Source: Coprococcus phoceensis (GTDB taxonomy: Bacteria; Bacillota; Clostridia; Lachnospirales; Lachnospiraceae). Taken from it: a DNA stretch of 64,000 nt. The notes under the pieces were generated by a model, which was not told the DNA's origin, made no database searches, and worked only from the letters and a program-made list of their open reading frames with translations. The stretch is from the NCBI RefSeq assembly GCF_900104635.1, contig NZ_FNWC01000007.1, positions 620,001-684,000 of the forward strand, read 5' to 3'. Position numbers and translations under genes: made by a program. Of this stretch, positions 49,869 to 58,151 are shown piece by piece. How positions within the stretch are numbered: the first letter of the stretch is position 1; each line of letters starts with the position of its first letter.

Positions 49869-52643
49869 TTGGGAGATATAAAGGCAGGAGTTACTTTGAT
49901 GCAAGATTTTTGTAGACCTAATTCAGATGCATATTCAGGGTACATAGATTATTTGGATCGGGAGGAAGCACAAAGAAATCATGCGATACAAACCTTTAAT
50001 CTGTTTAATGATTATATGGGAAATCCAGAAAAATCAACAGGACTGTTTACTAACGAAAAAGATAACTTAACTCATTCTGAAAAAAGAGAATTAAAAGATG
50101 TTTTTCAAACAGCTCAGGATAACGAGAGTGTTATGTGGCAGACCGTTATTTCTTTTGACAATCGGTGGCTGGAACAAAATGGGATATATGATTCTCAAAA
50201 GCAAATTTTGGATGAACAAAAATTAAAAGAAGTAACCCGTCTTGCAGTGAACCGATTATTAAAAAGTGAAGGTTTAGAACATGCTGTATGGAGTGCCGGT
50301 ATCCATTACAATACAGACAATTTGCATGTGCATATTGCGACAGTAGAGCCGTACCCGATGCGAGAAAAAATGATGTACAATGGGAAAAAAGAGGTACGAG
50401 GAAAATTTAAGCTTCAGAATATCAATAATTGTAAAAGTGCCGTTGTAAATGAAATTATGAGAACGAAAGATATTAATCTACAAATCAATAACATTATCCG
50501 GAAAGATATTATTGCTTCAGCAGAAAGTAGAAATTTTCGAGAGGATCCGGTTATCCGGGAACAGTTTTTGAAACTATTTGAAAATTTACAGGGAGTTCCT
50601 AAACATAAACAAAATTATAATAGCTATGCAATAAAACCACTTCGGGAACAAATAGATGGCATTAGTGAGGCTTATATACAAAAGTATTGTAAAGAGGAAT
50701 ATAAAAAGTTTACAGAAATTTTGCAAAGGCAAAGTAAATTATATGCGGAGGCATATGGCGGAGGGAATTGGGAGGATTTTGAACAGACGAAAAAAGAAGA
50801 TCTATATAGGCGCATGGGAAATTTCGTGTTGCGTGAAATTAGGGCATATGAGGTTGGCATTTCAAAAAAAGAAACTTCATTTGAACTTGAAAAAACATAT
50901 TTGGGTAGCGGATACAGAGAAGAAAAAGTAAAGATTACAGAAAACTTGAAAGAAGATATGATTTTAAAGGAGCCGGATTTGCTACAACAAGAAGAATCGA
51001 ATATAGAAACCTTAGAAGTTCAACAGACAGAACAAATATTTGAAAAGGCTGGGAACTTATTTGAAAAAAGTTCTCAGCAAAATAAATCTTCAGGGTCGTA
51101 TATGGACTATTTTAAGGAGTGGAAAGATCTTCAAGAACAGATTGATTTTGCAAAAGAAAAAAATTTGGCAGATATGCTTGAAAAAAAATATCAGGATAAT
51201 CCATTTGTGATGTACTTCATTGGAGAGATAACAATGTATAGCAGAGGAACAGAAATTGATTTAGAGAAATCCCAAGAATGTTTTCAAAAATCTTTACAGA
51301 TGTTTGAACAGGCAGAGCCTTATATTAAGGGAAGTGAAACCAATTCATTTGATCTGAAGAGCTACGTACAGTACCGAATCGGGAAACAGTATAACAGAGG
51401 ATGGGGAACAGAAAAAGATGTTCAAGAGGCAATCCAGTGGTTTGAAAATTCAGACACAGATTATGCAAGATATGCATTAGGAAATATTTACTATCGTGGA
51501 GATGATGTGGAACAAGATTACGAAAAAGCATTTCAGATATTTCAGGGGATTTCAAATTCAGCATTTGCAGAACAGAAGAAAGCAGTAATGTATGAATGTG
51601 GACAGGGAACAGAAATAAACTTAGGAGCAGCGGAAAATAGTTATAAAAATGCTTTTGATGGATTCCTATCTATGGATAGAAAATTGGAAGGAGATCCGCT
51701 ATCACAATATCAGATTGGACAGATGTTGTATACTGGAAAGGGATGTGAACAAAACACAGAAAAAGCAATTTCATATTTAGAAAAATCAGCAGAAGGAAAA
51801 AATGTTCCGGCACAGTTGTTGCTGAGTCAGATTTATATTAAATACGACATAAGAGAAAAGTTGCCAGTTGCACTTGGGTATCTGACAGAACTGGCAGAGA
51901 AAGGAGATAATGAAATCGCCCAGTATGCATTGGGAAAACTTTTCATATCGGATGAAAAATTAAAAGATATCAATAAAGGAGTAGGATATTTAAAAGCTGC
52001 AGAAGAAAAAGGAAATACATACGCAAAAATTCTTTTGGGGAAAGTGTATCTTGATTTAGATAGTGGAATATATGATGTGGAACAAGGCGTAAGATATCTG
52101 ACAGAATTAGTGGAAGCGGGAAATGAATATGCTTGCTATTATCTTGGAAAAGAGTATGTGAGAAAAGAATCTCCATACTACAATGAAGCAAAAGGAGTCC
52201 AATATTTAGAAAGAGCGAAAGAGCAAGGGAATGATAGGGCAAAGTATTTTGTTGGTAAAATTTATTTAGATAAAATAAGTTCAGAATATAGTCCCGAACT
52301 TGGGCTGCAGTATATGACAGAGCTAGCAGAATCAGGAAATGAATATGCGCAGCTGAAACTTGGTTTTGAGTATTTGAAGGGGGAAAATGTGGAAAGGAAT
52401 ATATTTTCATCGTACAATTATTTTTCGCAGGCGGCAGCACAGGGAAATCAATTAGCGGAAAATATGATGCTGGATCTTTCTACTGAGAGGACAAAGCGAC
52501 GGATGGGAAGCCCATTGGGGGAACTAGATAAAGCATTGATGCAACTAAATAAATCTTTCCGGACAGAAATGATACAGAGCATGAAAAACATACGTGAGTA
52601 CAATTTGGAGCAGGAATATGTGTTGGATGAAATCAGTCTATGA
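49869..52643 (+). CDS. MobP-type relaxase with C-terminal Sel1 repeats
   Basis: The protein is 924 residues from the TTG at 49869 (AAAGGAGG upstream). The N-terminal 330 residues are the relaxase: an early motif with YIDYLDREEA (possible catalytic Tyr), MWQTVISFDNRWLEQNG, and the HUH-type histidine motif NLHVHIATVEP (His153, His155). From about residue 430 to 860 it is built of Sel1/TPR-like repeats (QYRIGKQYNRGWGTEKDVQEAIQWFENS, QYALGKLFI.., YAQLKLGFEYLKG). The repeats probably bind partners, such as the coupling protein or accessory proteins. It nicks oriT and leads the strand to the recipient. Confidence 0.88.
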   Translation: MGDIKAGVTLMQDFCRPNSDAYSGYIDYLDREEAQRNHAIQTFNLFNDYMGNPEKSTGLFTNEKDNLTHSEKRELKDVFQTAQDNESVMWQTVISFDNRWLEQNGIYDSQKQILDEQKLKEVTRLAVNRLLKSEGLEHAVWSAGIHYNTDNLHVHIATVEPYPMREKMMYNGKKEVRGKFKLQNINNCKSAVVNEIMRTKDINLQINNIIRKDIIASAESRNFREDPVIREQFLKLFENLQGVPKHKQNYNSYAIKPLREQIDGISEAYIQKYCKEEYKKFTEILQRQSKLYAEAYGGGNWEDFEQTKKEDLYRRMGNFVLREIRAYEVGISKKETSFELEKTYLGSGYREEKVKITENLKEDMILKEPDLLQQEESNIETLEVQQTEQIFEKAGNLFEKSSQQNKSSGSYMDYFKEWKDLQEQIDFAKEKNLADMLEKKYQDNPFVMYFIGEITMYSRGTEIDLEKSQECFQKSLQMFEQAEPYIKGSETNSFDLKSYVQYRIGKQYNRGWGTEKDVQEAIQWFENSDTDYARYALGNIYYRGDDVEQDYEKAFQIFQGISNSAFAEQKKAVMYECGQGTEINLGAAENSYKNAFDGFLSMDRKLEGDPLSQYQIGQMLYTGKGCEQNTEKAISYLEKSAEGKNVPAQLLLSQIYIKYDIREKLPVALGYLTELAEKGDNEIAQYALGKLFISDEKLKDINKGVGYLKAAEEKGNTYAKILLGKVYLDLDSGIYDVEQGVRYLTELVEAGNEYACYYLGKEYVRKESPYYNEAKGVQYLERAKEQGNDRAKYFVGKIYLDKISSEYSPELGLQYMTELAESGNEYAQLKLGFEYLKGENVERNIFSSYNYFSQAAAQGNQLAENMMLDLSTERTKRRMGSPLGELDKALMQLNKSFRTEMIQSMKNIREYNLEQEYVLDEISL

Positions 52644-52651
52644 TTTTATTA

Positions 52652-52669
52652 GGGGACAAATTTGTCCCC
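52652..52669. repeat. Solitary palindrome S7, GGGGACAAATTTGTCCCC
   Basis: Perfect palindrome 8 bp after the relaxase stop, 8 bp before motif copy 8. Confidence 0.9.
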
Positions 52670-52677
52670 TAAATAAT

Positions 52678-52695
52678 TTCCTCAAAAAAGAAAAA
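52678..52695 (-). promoter_or_regulatory. Element motif copy 8 and parA promoter region
   Basis: TTCCTCAAAAAAGAAAAA ends 51 bp before TATAAT at 52746 (an overlapping one is at 52741). A TTGAAA at 52723 with 17-bp spacing gives a good promoter for parA. Confidence 0.7.
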
Positions 52696-52791
52696 TGAAT
52701 GTGTATTGTATATTATAATTTATTGAAAAAGAATAAAGATTATAATATAATATAAACATAGAAAAAGAGAGATTCAAAGGAGGAAATTAGA

Positions 52792-53604
52792 ATGAAAGTA
52801 ATAGGATTTTTAAACAATAAAGGTGGAGTAGGAAAAACAGGAAGTATCACGACATTGGCACACATGATTGCAACCGAATATGAAAAGAAAGTATTAGTTG
52901 TAGATATTGACCCACAAGCAAACACAAGTCAGCTTTTTGGTTTTAGTGGGGACGAACAGGAATATTCATTGACAGAGCTTTTGAATGGGAGAGTGTATCC
53001 AGTAGAGAACACGGTGGAAGATATTCTTCTCGATTCAGAAAAGGATATTAGGGATTGTATTTACGAGACAGAATATGAGAATTTGTTTATAATACCATCC
53101 TATATTACTTTATCAAGTGTAGAAAATCAATTGCTTGGAAATGTTACAATGCCACAGCAATTCCGTTTAAAAAAACAATTGGATAAAGTAAAAGGTGAAT
53201 TTGATTTGTGTATGATTGACTGTGGACCGAGTGTCTCGTTGTTGAATGTAAATGCATTGGCAGCATGTGATGGGATTTATATTCCGTCTCGATGTGATAA
53301 AGATTCGAGGGTGGGGGTTGCGAATATTATTCGTTTGATGAAAACAGTACAGGAGTATAATCAAAAGCTTGAACTGAAAGGCGTTTTTCTTACACAGTAT
53401 GATGTGAGAAAAAATATTTGCAAAGATGCAGAAAAAGATTGTGAAGAAGCTCTTGGAGATATATTTTTAAAAGAGTGTTCAATTCCAGTATGCACAAAAA
53501 TGGAACAGACAGGCTTAAAGCAGAAACCGTTACTTGTGTTAGATACATATGGAAAGGCTACGCAACAATATGAGAAATTAGCAGAATATATAATAAATAA
53601 TTAG
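52792..53604 (+). CDS. parA: ParA-family partition ATPase
   Basis: The 270-residue protein has the deviant Walker A in FLNNKGGVGKTGSI (residues 5-18), VLVVDIDPQANTSQLF, the Walker B-type DLCMIDCGPSVS, and YIPSRCDKDS. It is a small plasmid-type ParA without DNA-binding N-terminal extension, so regulation is likely by ParB or another protein. GGAGG is upstream. parB follows after 108 bp with its own possible promoter (TATAAT near 53658). Confidence 0.92.
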   Translation: MKVIGFLNNKGGVGKTGSITTLAHMIATEYEKKVLVVDIDPQANTSQLFGFSGDEQEYSLTELLNGRVYPVENTVEDILLDSEKDIRDCIYETEYENLFIIPSYITLSSVENQLLGNVTMPQQFRLKKQLDKVKGEFDLCMIDCGPSVSLLNVNALAACDGIYIPSRCDKDSRVGVANIIRLMKTVQEYNQKLELKGVFLTQYDVRKNICKDAEKDCEEALGDIFLKECSIPVCTKMEQTGLKQKPLLVLDTYGKATQQYEKLAEYIINN

Positions 53605-53712
53605 AAAATTCAGAATAAAGGTTATTATCATTTGCAGAGAGTAGAAAGTATATGTTATAATACAATATTATAGTGTCTGAAAAATTTAAAGTACAGATGA
53701 GGTAAAAGTAAT

Positions 53713-54708
53713 ATGACTATGAGTAAAAATAAATTTAAACAAAAAAGAGAAGAGGAGTTAAAAGTTGGAGCTGGACTACTCAGTCCAGTTTCAAAAACAG
53801 CAGATGTATCTAGTTATGAAGTTGTAAATATAGATATGGATTTAATCGTTCCGAATGAAAAGAACGATTTTTCAATCGATGAATTAGACGAGCTGGCGGA
53901 ATTGATTGTAATGTCAGATGGTATTTTACAGCCATTGATTTTATTACCGGAAAGAAATCCACAGGGAATGTATACGCTTACGACAGGAGAAAGAAGATGG
54001 AGAGCTGCAAAGCTATTAAAGGAGCAGGGGAGATATCCGGCGAAGTATAAGAACACAGTACCATGTATTTTCCAAGACCCCAAAGAAATTAAATTACCAT
54101 TGTCCAATGATACAAAAGAATTATTTTCCATAATGGTTACAAACCAATATCGTCATAAAAAAGAAGCAGATCAATTAATGGAAGTAAAAAACTGGACACG
54201 TATTTTTCAGGAACTGAAAGAGAATGGAGAAGAGTATATCCCGGAACAATTGGCTCTTTTGGCTGGAACAGCGAGATATGGAGAAAATGGAGAATATGAA
54301 CCGGAACGTCTTGTGGGTCAGAAAATGAAAACTTTAGTATCTGCTCATGCTGGAATATCAGAAGGTAAAGTACAGCAGATTAATAAAGTGGAAAAAAACG
54401 CAAGTGATGAGCTGATGGATAAATTGTTGAAAAATGAGGTGTCATTTGCTGCGGCAGAAAAAATGCTGGAGATGCCTAAAGAAGAGCAAAATAGATTGAT
54501 TGAAGAAACAACAGGAGAAAAGATTGAAGTTAAGGAAGTTGAAAGAAGAATAGAGGAAATTGAAAAAAAGAAAATTATTTCAAAAGAACAGGTAGAGTCT
54601 GATTTGAAAAAGATTTTGGAACGATGTTCACAAGAGGTTGAACTTGGAAGCAAGGAATATAAAAAGTATCTGCACGCTTTAAACCAGCTTGAAAGAATAT
54701 TATGGTAG
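53713..54708 (+). CDS. parB: ParB/Spo0J-family partition protein
   Basis: The 331-residue protein has the N-terminal ParB/Srx CTP-binding fold (VPNEKNDFSIDELDELAELI, GILQPLILLPE, YTLTTGERRWRAAKLL, residues about 35-100) and a central HTH (IPEQLALLAGTARYGENGEYEPERLVG.. ISEGKVQQINKVEKNASDELMDKLLKNEVSFAAAEKML). The GERR motif of CTP-using ParB proteins is present. With ParA it should segregate the element when it is extrachromosomal. The GGGGAC palindromes are natural candidates for its binding site, but this is not shown. Confidence 0.9.
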   Translation: MTMSKNKFKQKREEELKVGAGLLSPVSKTADVSSYEVVNIDMDLIVPNEKNDFSIDELDELAELIVMSDGILQPLILLPERNPQGMYTLTTGERRWRAAKLLKEQGRYPAKYKNTVPCIFQDPKEIKLPLSNDTKELFSIMVTNQYRHKKEADQLMEVKNWTRIFQELKENGEEYIPEQLALLAGTARYGENGEYEPERLVGQKMKTLVSAHAGISEGKVQQINKVEKNASDELMDKLLKNEVSFAAAEKMLEMPKEEQNRLIEETTGEKIEVKEVERRIEEIEKKKIISKEQVESDLKKILERCSQEVELGSKEYKKYLHALNQLERILW

Positions 54709-54725
54709 GGGCGAAAAACTTTAAA

Positions 54726-54776
54726 TGAGGTAGAGGACAGCAGAGCGTGGTCTTAAGTGCCAGCGCTCTGACCTCA
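54726..54776 (+). terminator. Large hairpin after parB
   Basis: TGAGGT (54726-54731) pairs with ACCTCA (54771-54776) and CAGAGCG (54741-54747) pairs with CGCTCTG (54764-54770). An AT-rich tail follows. It could be a terminator or a structured RNA; the 9-nt 5' bulge is unusual. Confidence 0.55.
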
Positions 54777-54877
54777 TATAAAAAATTTCTCCTCTACTAA
54801 TATATACACTTTACTTGATAAAAACTAACGCTACTTTGCAAAAAAAGTTGAAAAATTTAAAAAATGAGGGAGAAGTA

Positions 54878-55231
54878 ATGAAAAAAACATCATTTAGAGT
54901 TACCAAGGCAACTTTGGAACTCGAAAACGTATTGATTCAAAAAATGGATATTCCACGTACTACATTTCATAGACGAATGATAGACTATTACTTAGAATAC
55001 GATCGTACTGTAAAACCGCAGCTTCTGATCCGGAAAATGACAGACCCAAATTATATTCAAAAAGATGAAATGGAACAGATATATTTGGATGAAAAAAGAG
55101 AACAGTTACTTTTAGAAGTAGCAGAGGAACAAGAAAAAATTTATCAAAAGAAGTGCGGAATAAATATAGTACTTTTCCAAGCATTATTGACATACTGTGT
55201 AGTGATGGCTCCGGTAGTGTTAGATAGTTGA
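54878..55231 (+). CDS. Small RHH-like DNA-binding protein
   Basis: The protein is 117 residues from the ATG at 54878 (GGGAGAAG upstream). KKTSFRVTKATLELENVLIQKMDIPRTTFHRRMIDYYLEY is a ribbon-helix-helix-like segment (residues 2-40); the C-terminus ends hydrophobic (FQALLTYCVVMAPVVL). It lies 20 bp before the transposase gene and is probably cotranscribed with it, so it may control transposase or define the complex at the element end. Confidence 0.6.
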   Translation: MKKTSFRVTKATLELENVLIQKMDIPRTTFHRRMIDYYLEYDRTVKPQLLIRKMTDPNYIQKDEMEQIYLDEKREQLLLEVAEEQEKIYQKKCGINIVLFQALLTYCVVMAPVVLDS

Positions 55232-55251
55232 TAAAGGAGTAAGAACGGAAT

Positions 55252-56289
55252 ATGAGTTACACAAGAATACACTGGGAAGATAGGCTGAAAATAGAAGTTC
55301 TTGTAAAAGCCGGGCATAATCAAACAGAAATAGCAGCGTTGATTGGTAAGCATCGGACATCTGTATCAAGAGAATTAAAAAGAGGTGAATATGTACATCG
55401 AAATTCTGACTGGACAGAGGAAATTAGATATAGTCCGGAACTTGCAGAGGAGAATTATCAGAAACATTTGCGGGAAAAGGGAAAAGATATAAAACTCGGT
55501 AAAGACCATAAGCTAGCTGCGTACTTAGAAGAAAAAATAGTTGAAGAGAAATATTCTCCTTATGCTGTGATTCAGAAAATGAAGCAAGAGGGAAAAAAGT
55601 TCACAGTAAGTATCAGCAGAGCAACTATTTATAATTACATCAAAAAAGGGATTTTTTTGAATTTGACAGAAGAAAATCTGCCACTAGGCGGACATGTAAA
55701 GCAAAGAAAGAAAAGAGAAAAAAGACGTAAGCGTGCCAGTGCAGGAAAAAGCATAGAGACACGATCAGAGTCTATTGAAACAAGGGAAGAATTTGGACAT
55801 TGGGAAATGGATACAGTTGTTGGGAAGCAAGGTGTATCTAAAAAATCTTTTTTGGTTTTAACGGAAAGAAAAACAAGAAAAGAGATTATTGAAATTTTGA
55901 AAGAACATACAGCAAAAGAAGTGGTTCGTACAGTAGATAAAATTGAGCGACAGTGGGGAGCAAACTTTAGGAAAATTTTTAAGAGCATTACAGTTGATAA
56001 TGGCACTGAGTTTTCAGATGCAAAGGGACTGGAAAGGGCACGTAGAGGGAAGAAGACAAGAACGTCTGTGTTTTATTGCCACCCCTATAGTAGTTATGAA
56101 CGGGGAAGTAATGAAAACCAAAATCGTTTGATCCGAAGACATGTCCCCAAGGGTACAGATTTAGATTGTATCAGTAAGAAGAGAGTCAAAGAAATAGAAG
56201 CATGGATTAATGAATATCCGAGAGAGATTTTTGGCGGGTTATATTCAGATGTTTTGTTTCAAGAAGAATTAAAAAAGTTAGGAATATAG
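55252..56289 (+). CDS. IS30-family DDE transposase, candidate element recombinase
   Basis: The 345-residue protein has the N-terminal HTH (YTRIHWEDRLKIEVLVKAGHNQTEIAALIGKHRTSVSRELKRGEY) and the DDE catalytic domain: FGHWEMDTVVGK (first Asp), SITVDNGTEFSD (second Asp), and YERGSNENQNRLIRRHVPKG (Glu), all intact. AAGGAG is upstream. Only 20 bp separates it from the preceding gene, so a classical IS with its own terminal repeat on that side is not possible unless the end lies inside that gene. It may mobilise the whole element, as DDE transposases do for TnGBS-type elements. Confidence 0.88.
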   Translation: MSYTRIHWEDRLKIEVLVKAGHNQTEIAALIGKHRTSVSRELKRGEYVHRNSDWTEEIRYSPELAEENYQKHLREKGKDIKLGKDHKLAAYLEEKIVEEKYSPYAVIQKMKQEGKKFTVSISRATIYNYIKKGIFLNLTEENLPLGGHVKQRKKREKRRKRASAGKSIETRSESIETREEFGHWEMDTVVGKQGVSKKSFLVLTERKTRKEIIEILKEHTAKEVVRTVDKIERQWGANFRKIFKSITVDNGTEFSDAKGLERARRGKKTRTSVFYCHPYSSYERGSNENQNRLIRRHVPKGTDLDCISKKRVKEIEAWINEYPREIFGGLYSDVLFQEELKKLGI

Positions 56290-56306
56290 GAAACACAATT
56301 AGGAAG

Positions 56307-56365
56307 AGTGTATTTTTAACCAAGCTATATTCAATGATGTAATATGGCTTAGTTAAGAGTACACT
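56307..56365. repeat. Long imperfect inverted repeat beyond the transposase
   Basis: Arms 56307-56330 and 56342-56365 match in 19 of 24 positions (AGTGTA..TTAAC.AAGC.ATAT against its complement) around an 11-nt centre. There is no T-run. It may mark the right end of the element, a recombination site or a weak terminator. The rest of 56366-56540 is AT-rich without visible features. Confidence 0.55.
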
Positions 56366-56541
56366 TATTAAGATGTAATATAAATATATTTACTGTTCTT
56401 TTGGAAGAAAAAAATACTTAGCAGTAAAATTAATAAAAATCACTAGGTTGATTTGTGAAAAATAGAGAAAAATTATTTTTTTGAAATTATAGTGCGCTAA
56501 CTATTGACATTTGCAAATAATAAGAAGAAATGAAAAAAACG

Positions 56542-56570
56542 TTGACAAAAATGGTGAGCTGTGATATGCT
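56542..56570 (+). promoter_or_regulatory. Promoter of infC-rpmI-rplT
   Basis: TTGACA (56542-56547) and TATGCT (56565-56570) with exactly 17-bp spacing. Confidence 0.8.
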
Positions 56571-56596
56571 AATACATACGTAAGGCAAAAAGAAAG

Positions 56597-56720
56597 CAGA
56601 GTTCCACTCTCACCTTAGCACAAGTGGGTGACTAATGGTTGATATTGAAGCATAAAAATAGAATTTCTATTTTGTGTGCAGAAATGGAGTGGATAGCTGT
56701 GAGCTATTCATTTTTTTTAC
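56597..56720 (+). ncRNA. L20-type attenuator leader of the infC operon
   Basis: A long-range stem TCCACTC (56603-56609) with GAGTGGA (56687-56693) encloses two hairpins (CACC..GGTG at 56611-56630; GCATAAAAATAGAA with TTCTATTTTGTGTGC at 56650-56679). A terminator GGATAGCT/AGCTATTC (56691-56709) with T8 follows. Bases 56691-56693 belong to both stems, so they compete. This is the layout of the L20 leader, where excess L20 favours termination. Confidence 0.75.
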
Positions 56721-56784
56721 GCATCAATTATATGAAAAAATTAGAGTAAAGTAAAGATTATTTTATTTATGGAGGTGCACTACA

Positions 56785-57291
56785 ATTAGCGATTTAATGA
56801 TCAACGAGCAAATCAGAGACAAGGAAGTACGTTTAATAGGAGAGAATGGTGACCAGTTAGGCGTTATGTCTGCAAGGGAAGCTTTGAAGCTGGCAGAAGA
56901 GGCAGAATTGGATTTGGTTAAAATTGCTCCAACAGCAAAACCACCAGTTTGTAAGATTATTGATTATGGTAAATACAGATATGAACTGGCGAGAAAAGAA
57001 AAAGAAGCGAAGAAAAAACAAAAAACTGTTGAGGTAAAGGAAGTGCGTCTTTCGCCGAACATCGATACGAATGATTTGAACACGAAAGTGAACAACGCAA
57101 AGAAATTTATCCAAAAAGGAAATAAAGTAAAAGTTACTTTACGTTTTCGAGGAAGAGAGATGGCTCATATGCAGACGAGCAAACATATTCTGGATGATTT
57201 TGCAGAGATGTTAAAAGATGTTGCAGCCATTGAAAAACCTGCAAAACTCGAAGGCAGAAGCATTAGTATGGTTTTAACTGAAAAACGTTAA
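56785..57291 (+). CDS. infC: Translation initiation factor IF-3 (ATT start)
   Basis: IF-3 binds the 30S subunit and checks start codons. The protein (168 residues from ATT 56785) shows [36 protein letters not shown] and [14 protein letters not shown], all typical. I choose ATT at 56785 because GGAGGTG (56771-56777) is 7 nt away; the first in-frame ATG at 56797 would be 19 nt away. Rare ATT starts are known for infC and allow self-repression. It heads the infC-rpmI-rplT operon. Confidence 0.93.
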   Translation: MSDLMINEQIRDKEVRLIGENGDQLGVMSAREALKLAEEAELDLVKIAPTAKPPVCKIIDYGKYRYELARKEKEAKKKQKTVEVKEVRLSPNIDTNDLNTKVNNAKKFIQKGNKVKVTLRFRGREMAHMQTSKHILDDFAEMLKDVAAIEKPAKLEGRSISMVLTEKR

Positions 57292-57325
57292 AAATAAATA
57301 CCTAAATATTAAGGAGGAACATATC

Positions 57326-57523
57326 ATGCCAAAAATTAAAACAAATAGAGCTGCTGCAAAGCGCTTCAAAAAAACAGCTACAGGTAAATTAAAAAGAAAC
57401 AAAGCTTACAAGAGCCATATCTTAACTAAGAAATCTACAAAAAGAAAAAGAAATCTTAGACAGGCAACTATTACAGATGCTACAAATGTAAAGAGCATGA
57501 AAAAAGTTTTACCATATCTGTAA
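57326..57523 (+). CDS. rpmI: Ribosomal protein L35
   Basis: The 65-residue basic protein ([33 protein letters not shown]...) is a standard L35 of the large subunit, placed between infC and rplT as usual. AAGGAGG lies 9 nt upstream. Confidence 0.97.
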   Translation: MPKIKTNRAAAKRFKKTATGKLKRNKAYKSHILTKKSTKRKRNLRQATITDATNVKSMKKVLPYL

Positions 57524-57557
57524 GATTTTGGAAGAATTGAAGGAGGATTAGAAGGAC

Positions 57558-57914
57558 ATGGCAAGAATTAAAGGCGGAATGAACGCTAAAAAGAAACACA
57601 ACAGAACATTAAAACTGGCAAAAGGTTACAGAGGAGCCAGATCAAAACAATATAGAGTTGCAAAACAATCAGTAATGAGAGCTTTAACATCTTCATATGC
57701 TGGTAGAAAACAACGTAAACGTCAGATGAGACAGTTATGGATTGCTCGTATCAATGCAGCAGCTAGAATGAATGGTTTATCATACAGTAAGATGATGCAC
57801 GGTTTAAAATTAGCAGGTGTTGAGATGAACAGAAAAATCTTAGCAGATATGGCAGTAAATGATGCAGCAGGATTTGCTACATTAGCAGAAGTTGCAAAGT
57901 CTAAATTAGCTTAG
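57558..57914 (+). CDS. rplT: Ribosomal protein L20
   Basis: The 118-residue basic protein ([37 protein letters not shown]...) is L20, needed in early 50S assembly and the regulator expected to act on the leader at 56.6 kb. AAGGAGG lies before the ATG. A terminator follows. Confidence 0.97.
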   Translation: MARIKGGMNAKKKHNRTLKLAKGYRGARSKQYRVAKQSVMRALTSSYAGRKQRKRQMRQLWIARINAAARMNGLSYSKMMHGLKLAGVEMNRKILADMAVNDAAGFATLAEVAKSKLA

Positions 57915-57925
57915 GAAAAAATCAT

Positions 57926-57960
57926 ATCCCCGGAAACCTTGAGTTTTCGGGGATTCTTTT
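57926..57960 (+). terminator. Terminator of infC-rpmI-rplT
   Basis: ATCCCCGGAAA pairs with TTTTCGGGGAT (one G-T pair), followed by TCTTTT. Confidence 0.88.
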
Positions 57961-58088
57961 ATGCGTAAATGGCTTGAAAACGTACTGATTTTTTGCGGTA
58001 ATATACTGGTGAATAAATGTGTATAATGTGTGGGAAATAGAAAAAATAAGAAAAATAGCAAAATAAGTGAAAAAAATAACAAAATTGC

Positions 58089-58117
58089 TTGACAAAAAGG
58101 AAAGAATTGGTTATACT
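58089..58117 (+). promoter_or_regulatory. Promoter of the tRNA-Pro pair
   Basis: TTGACA (58089-58094) and TATACT (58112-58117) with 17-bp spacing, 35 bp before the first tRNA. Confidence 0.75.
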
Positions 58118-58151
58118 TGTACTTGTCTTTGAGAGATACAAAGAATGATAA

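Larger units (their letters stand above)
16060..56365 (+). mobile_element. Integrated conjugative element (about 40 kb; ends approximate)
   Basis: The block holds a full mobility set: relaxase with candidate oriT, VirD4, VirB4, VirB6-like and VirB2-like proteins, wall hydrolase, primase-like protein, SSB, ParAB, a toxin pair and a sortase-pilus locus. Almost all genes are on the plus strand. Two repeat families (the GGGGAC palindrome and the 18-bp A/T motif) occur throughout and nowhere in the flanks. Core genes adjoin both sides: an NSS transporter on the left and infC on the right. The left boundary is placed within 15.90-16.17 kb and the right within 56.29-56.5 kb; I cannot find convincing direct repeats at the ends. 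No tyrosine or serine integrase is seen. Confidence 0.88.

Noticed and set aside
55252..56289. Ordinary stand-alone IS30 insertion sequence
   Set aside because: The 20-bp gap to the preceding intact gene leaves no room for a left terminal repeat outside that gene, and no matching repeat pair flanks the transposase.
16060..56365. Prophage
   Set aside because: No capsid, portal, terminase, tail or lysis genes are seen; the hydrolase at 31.7 kb is membrane-anchored and sits among type IV secretion genes.
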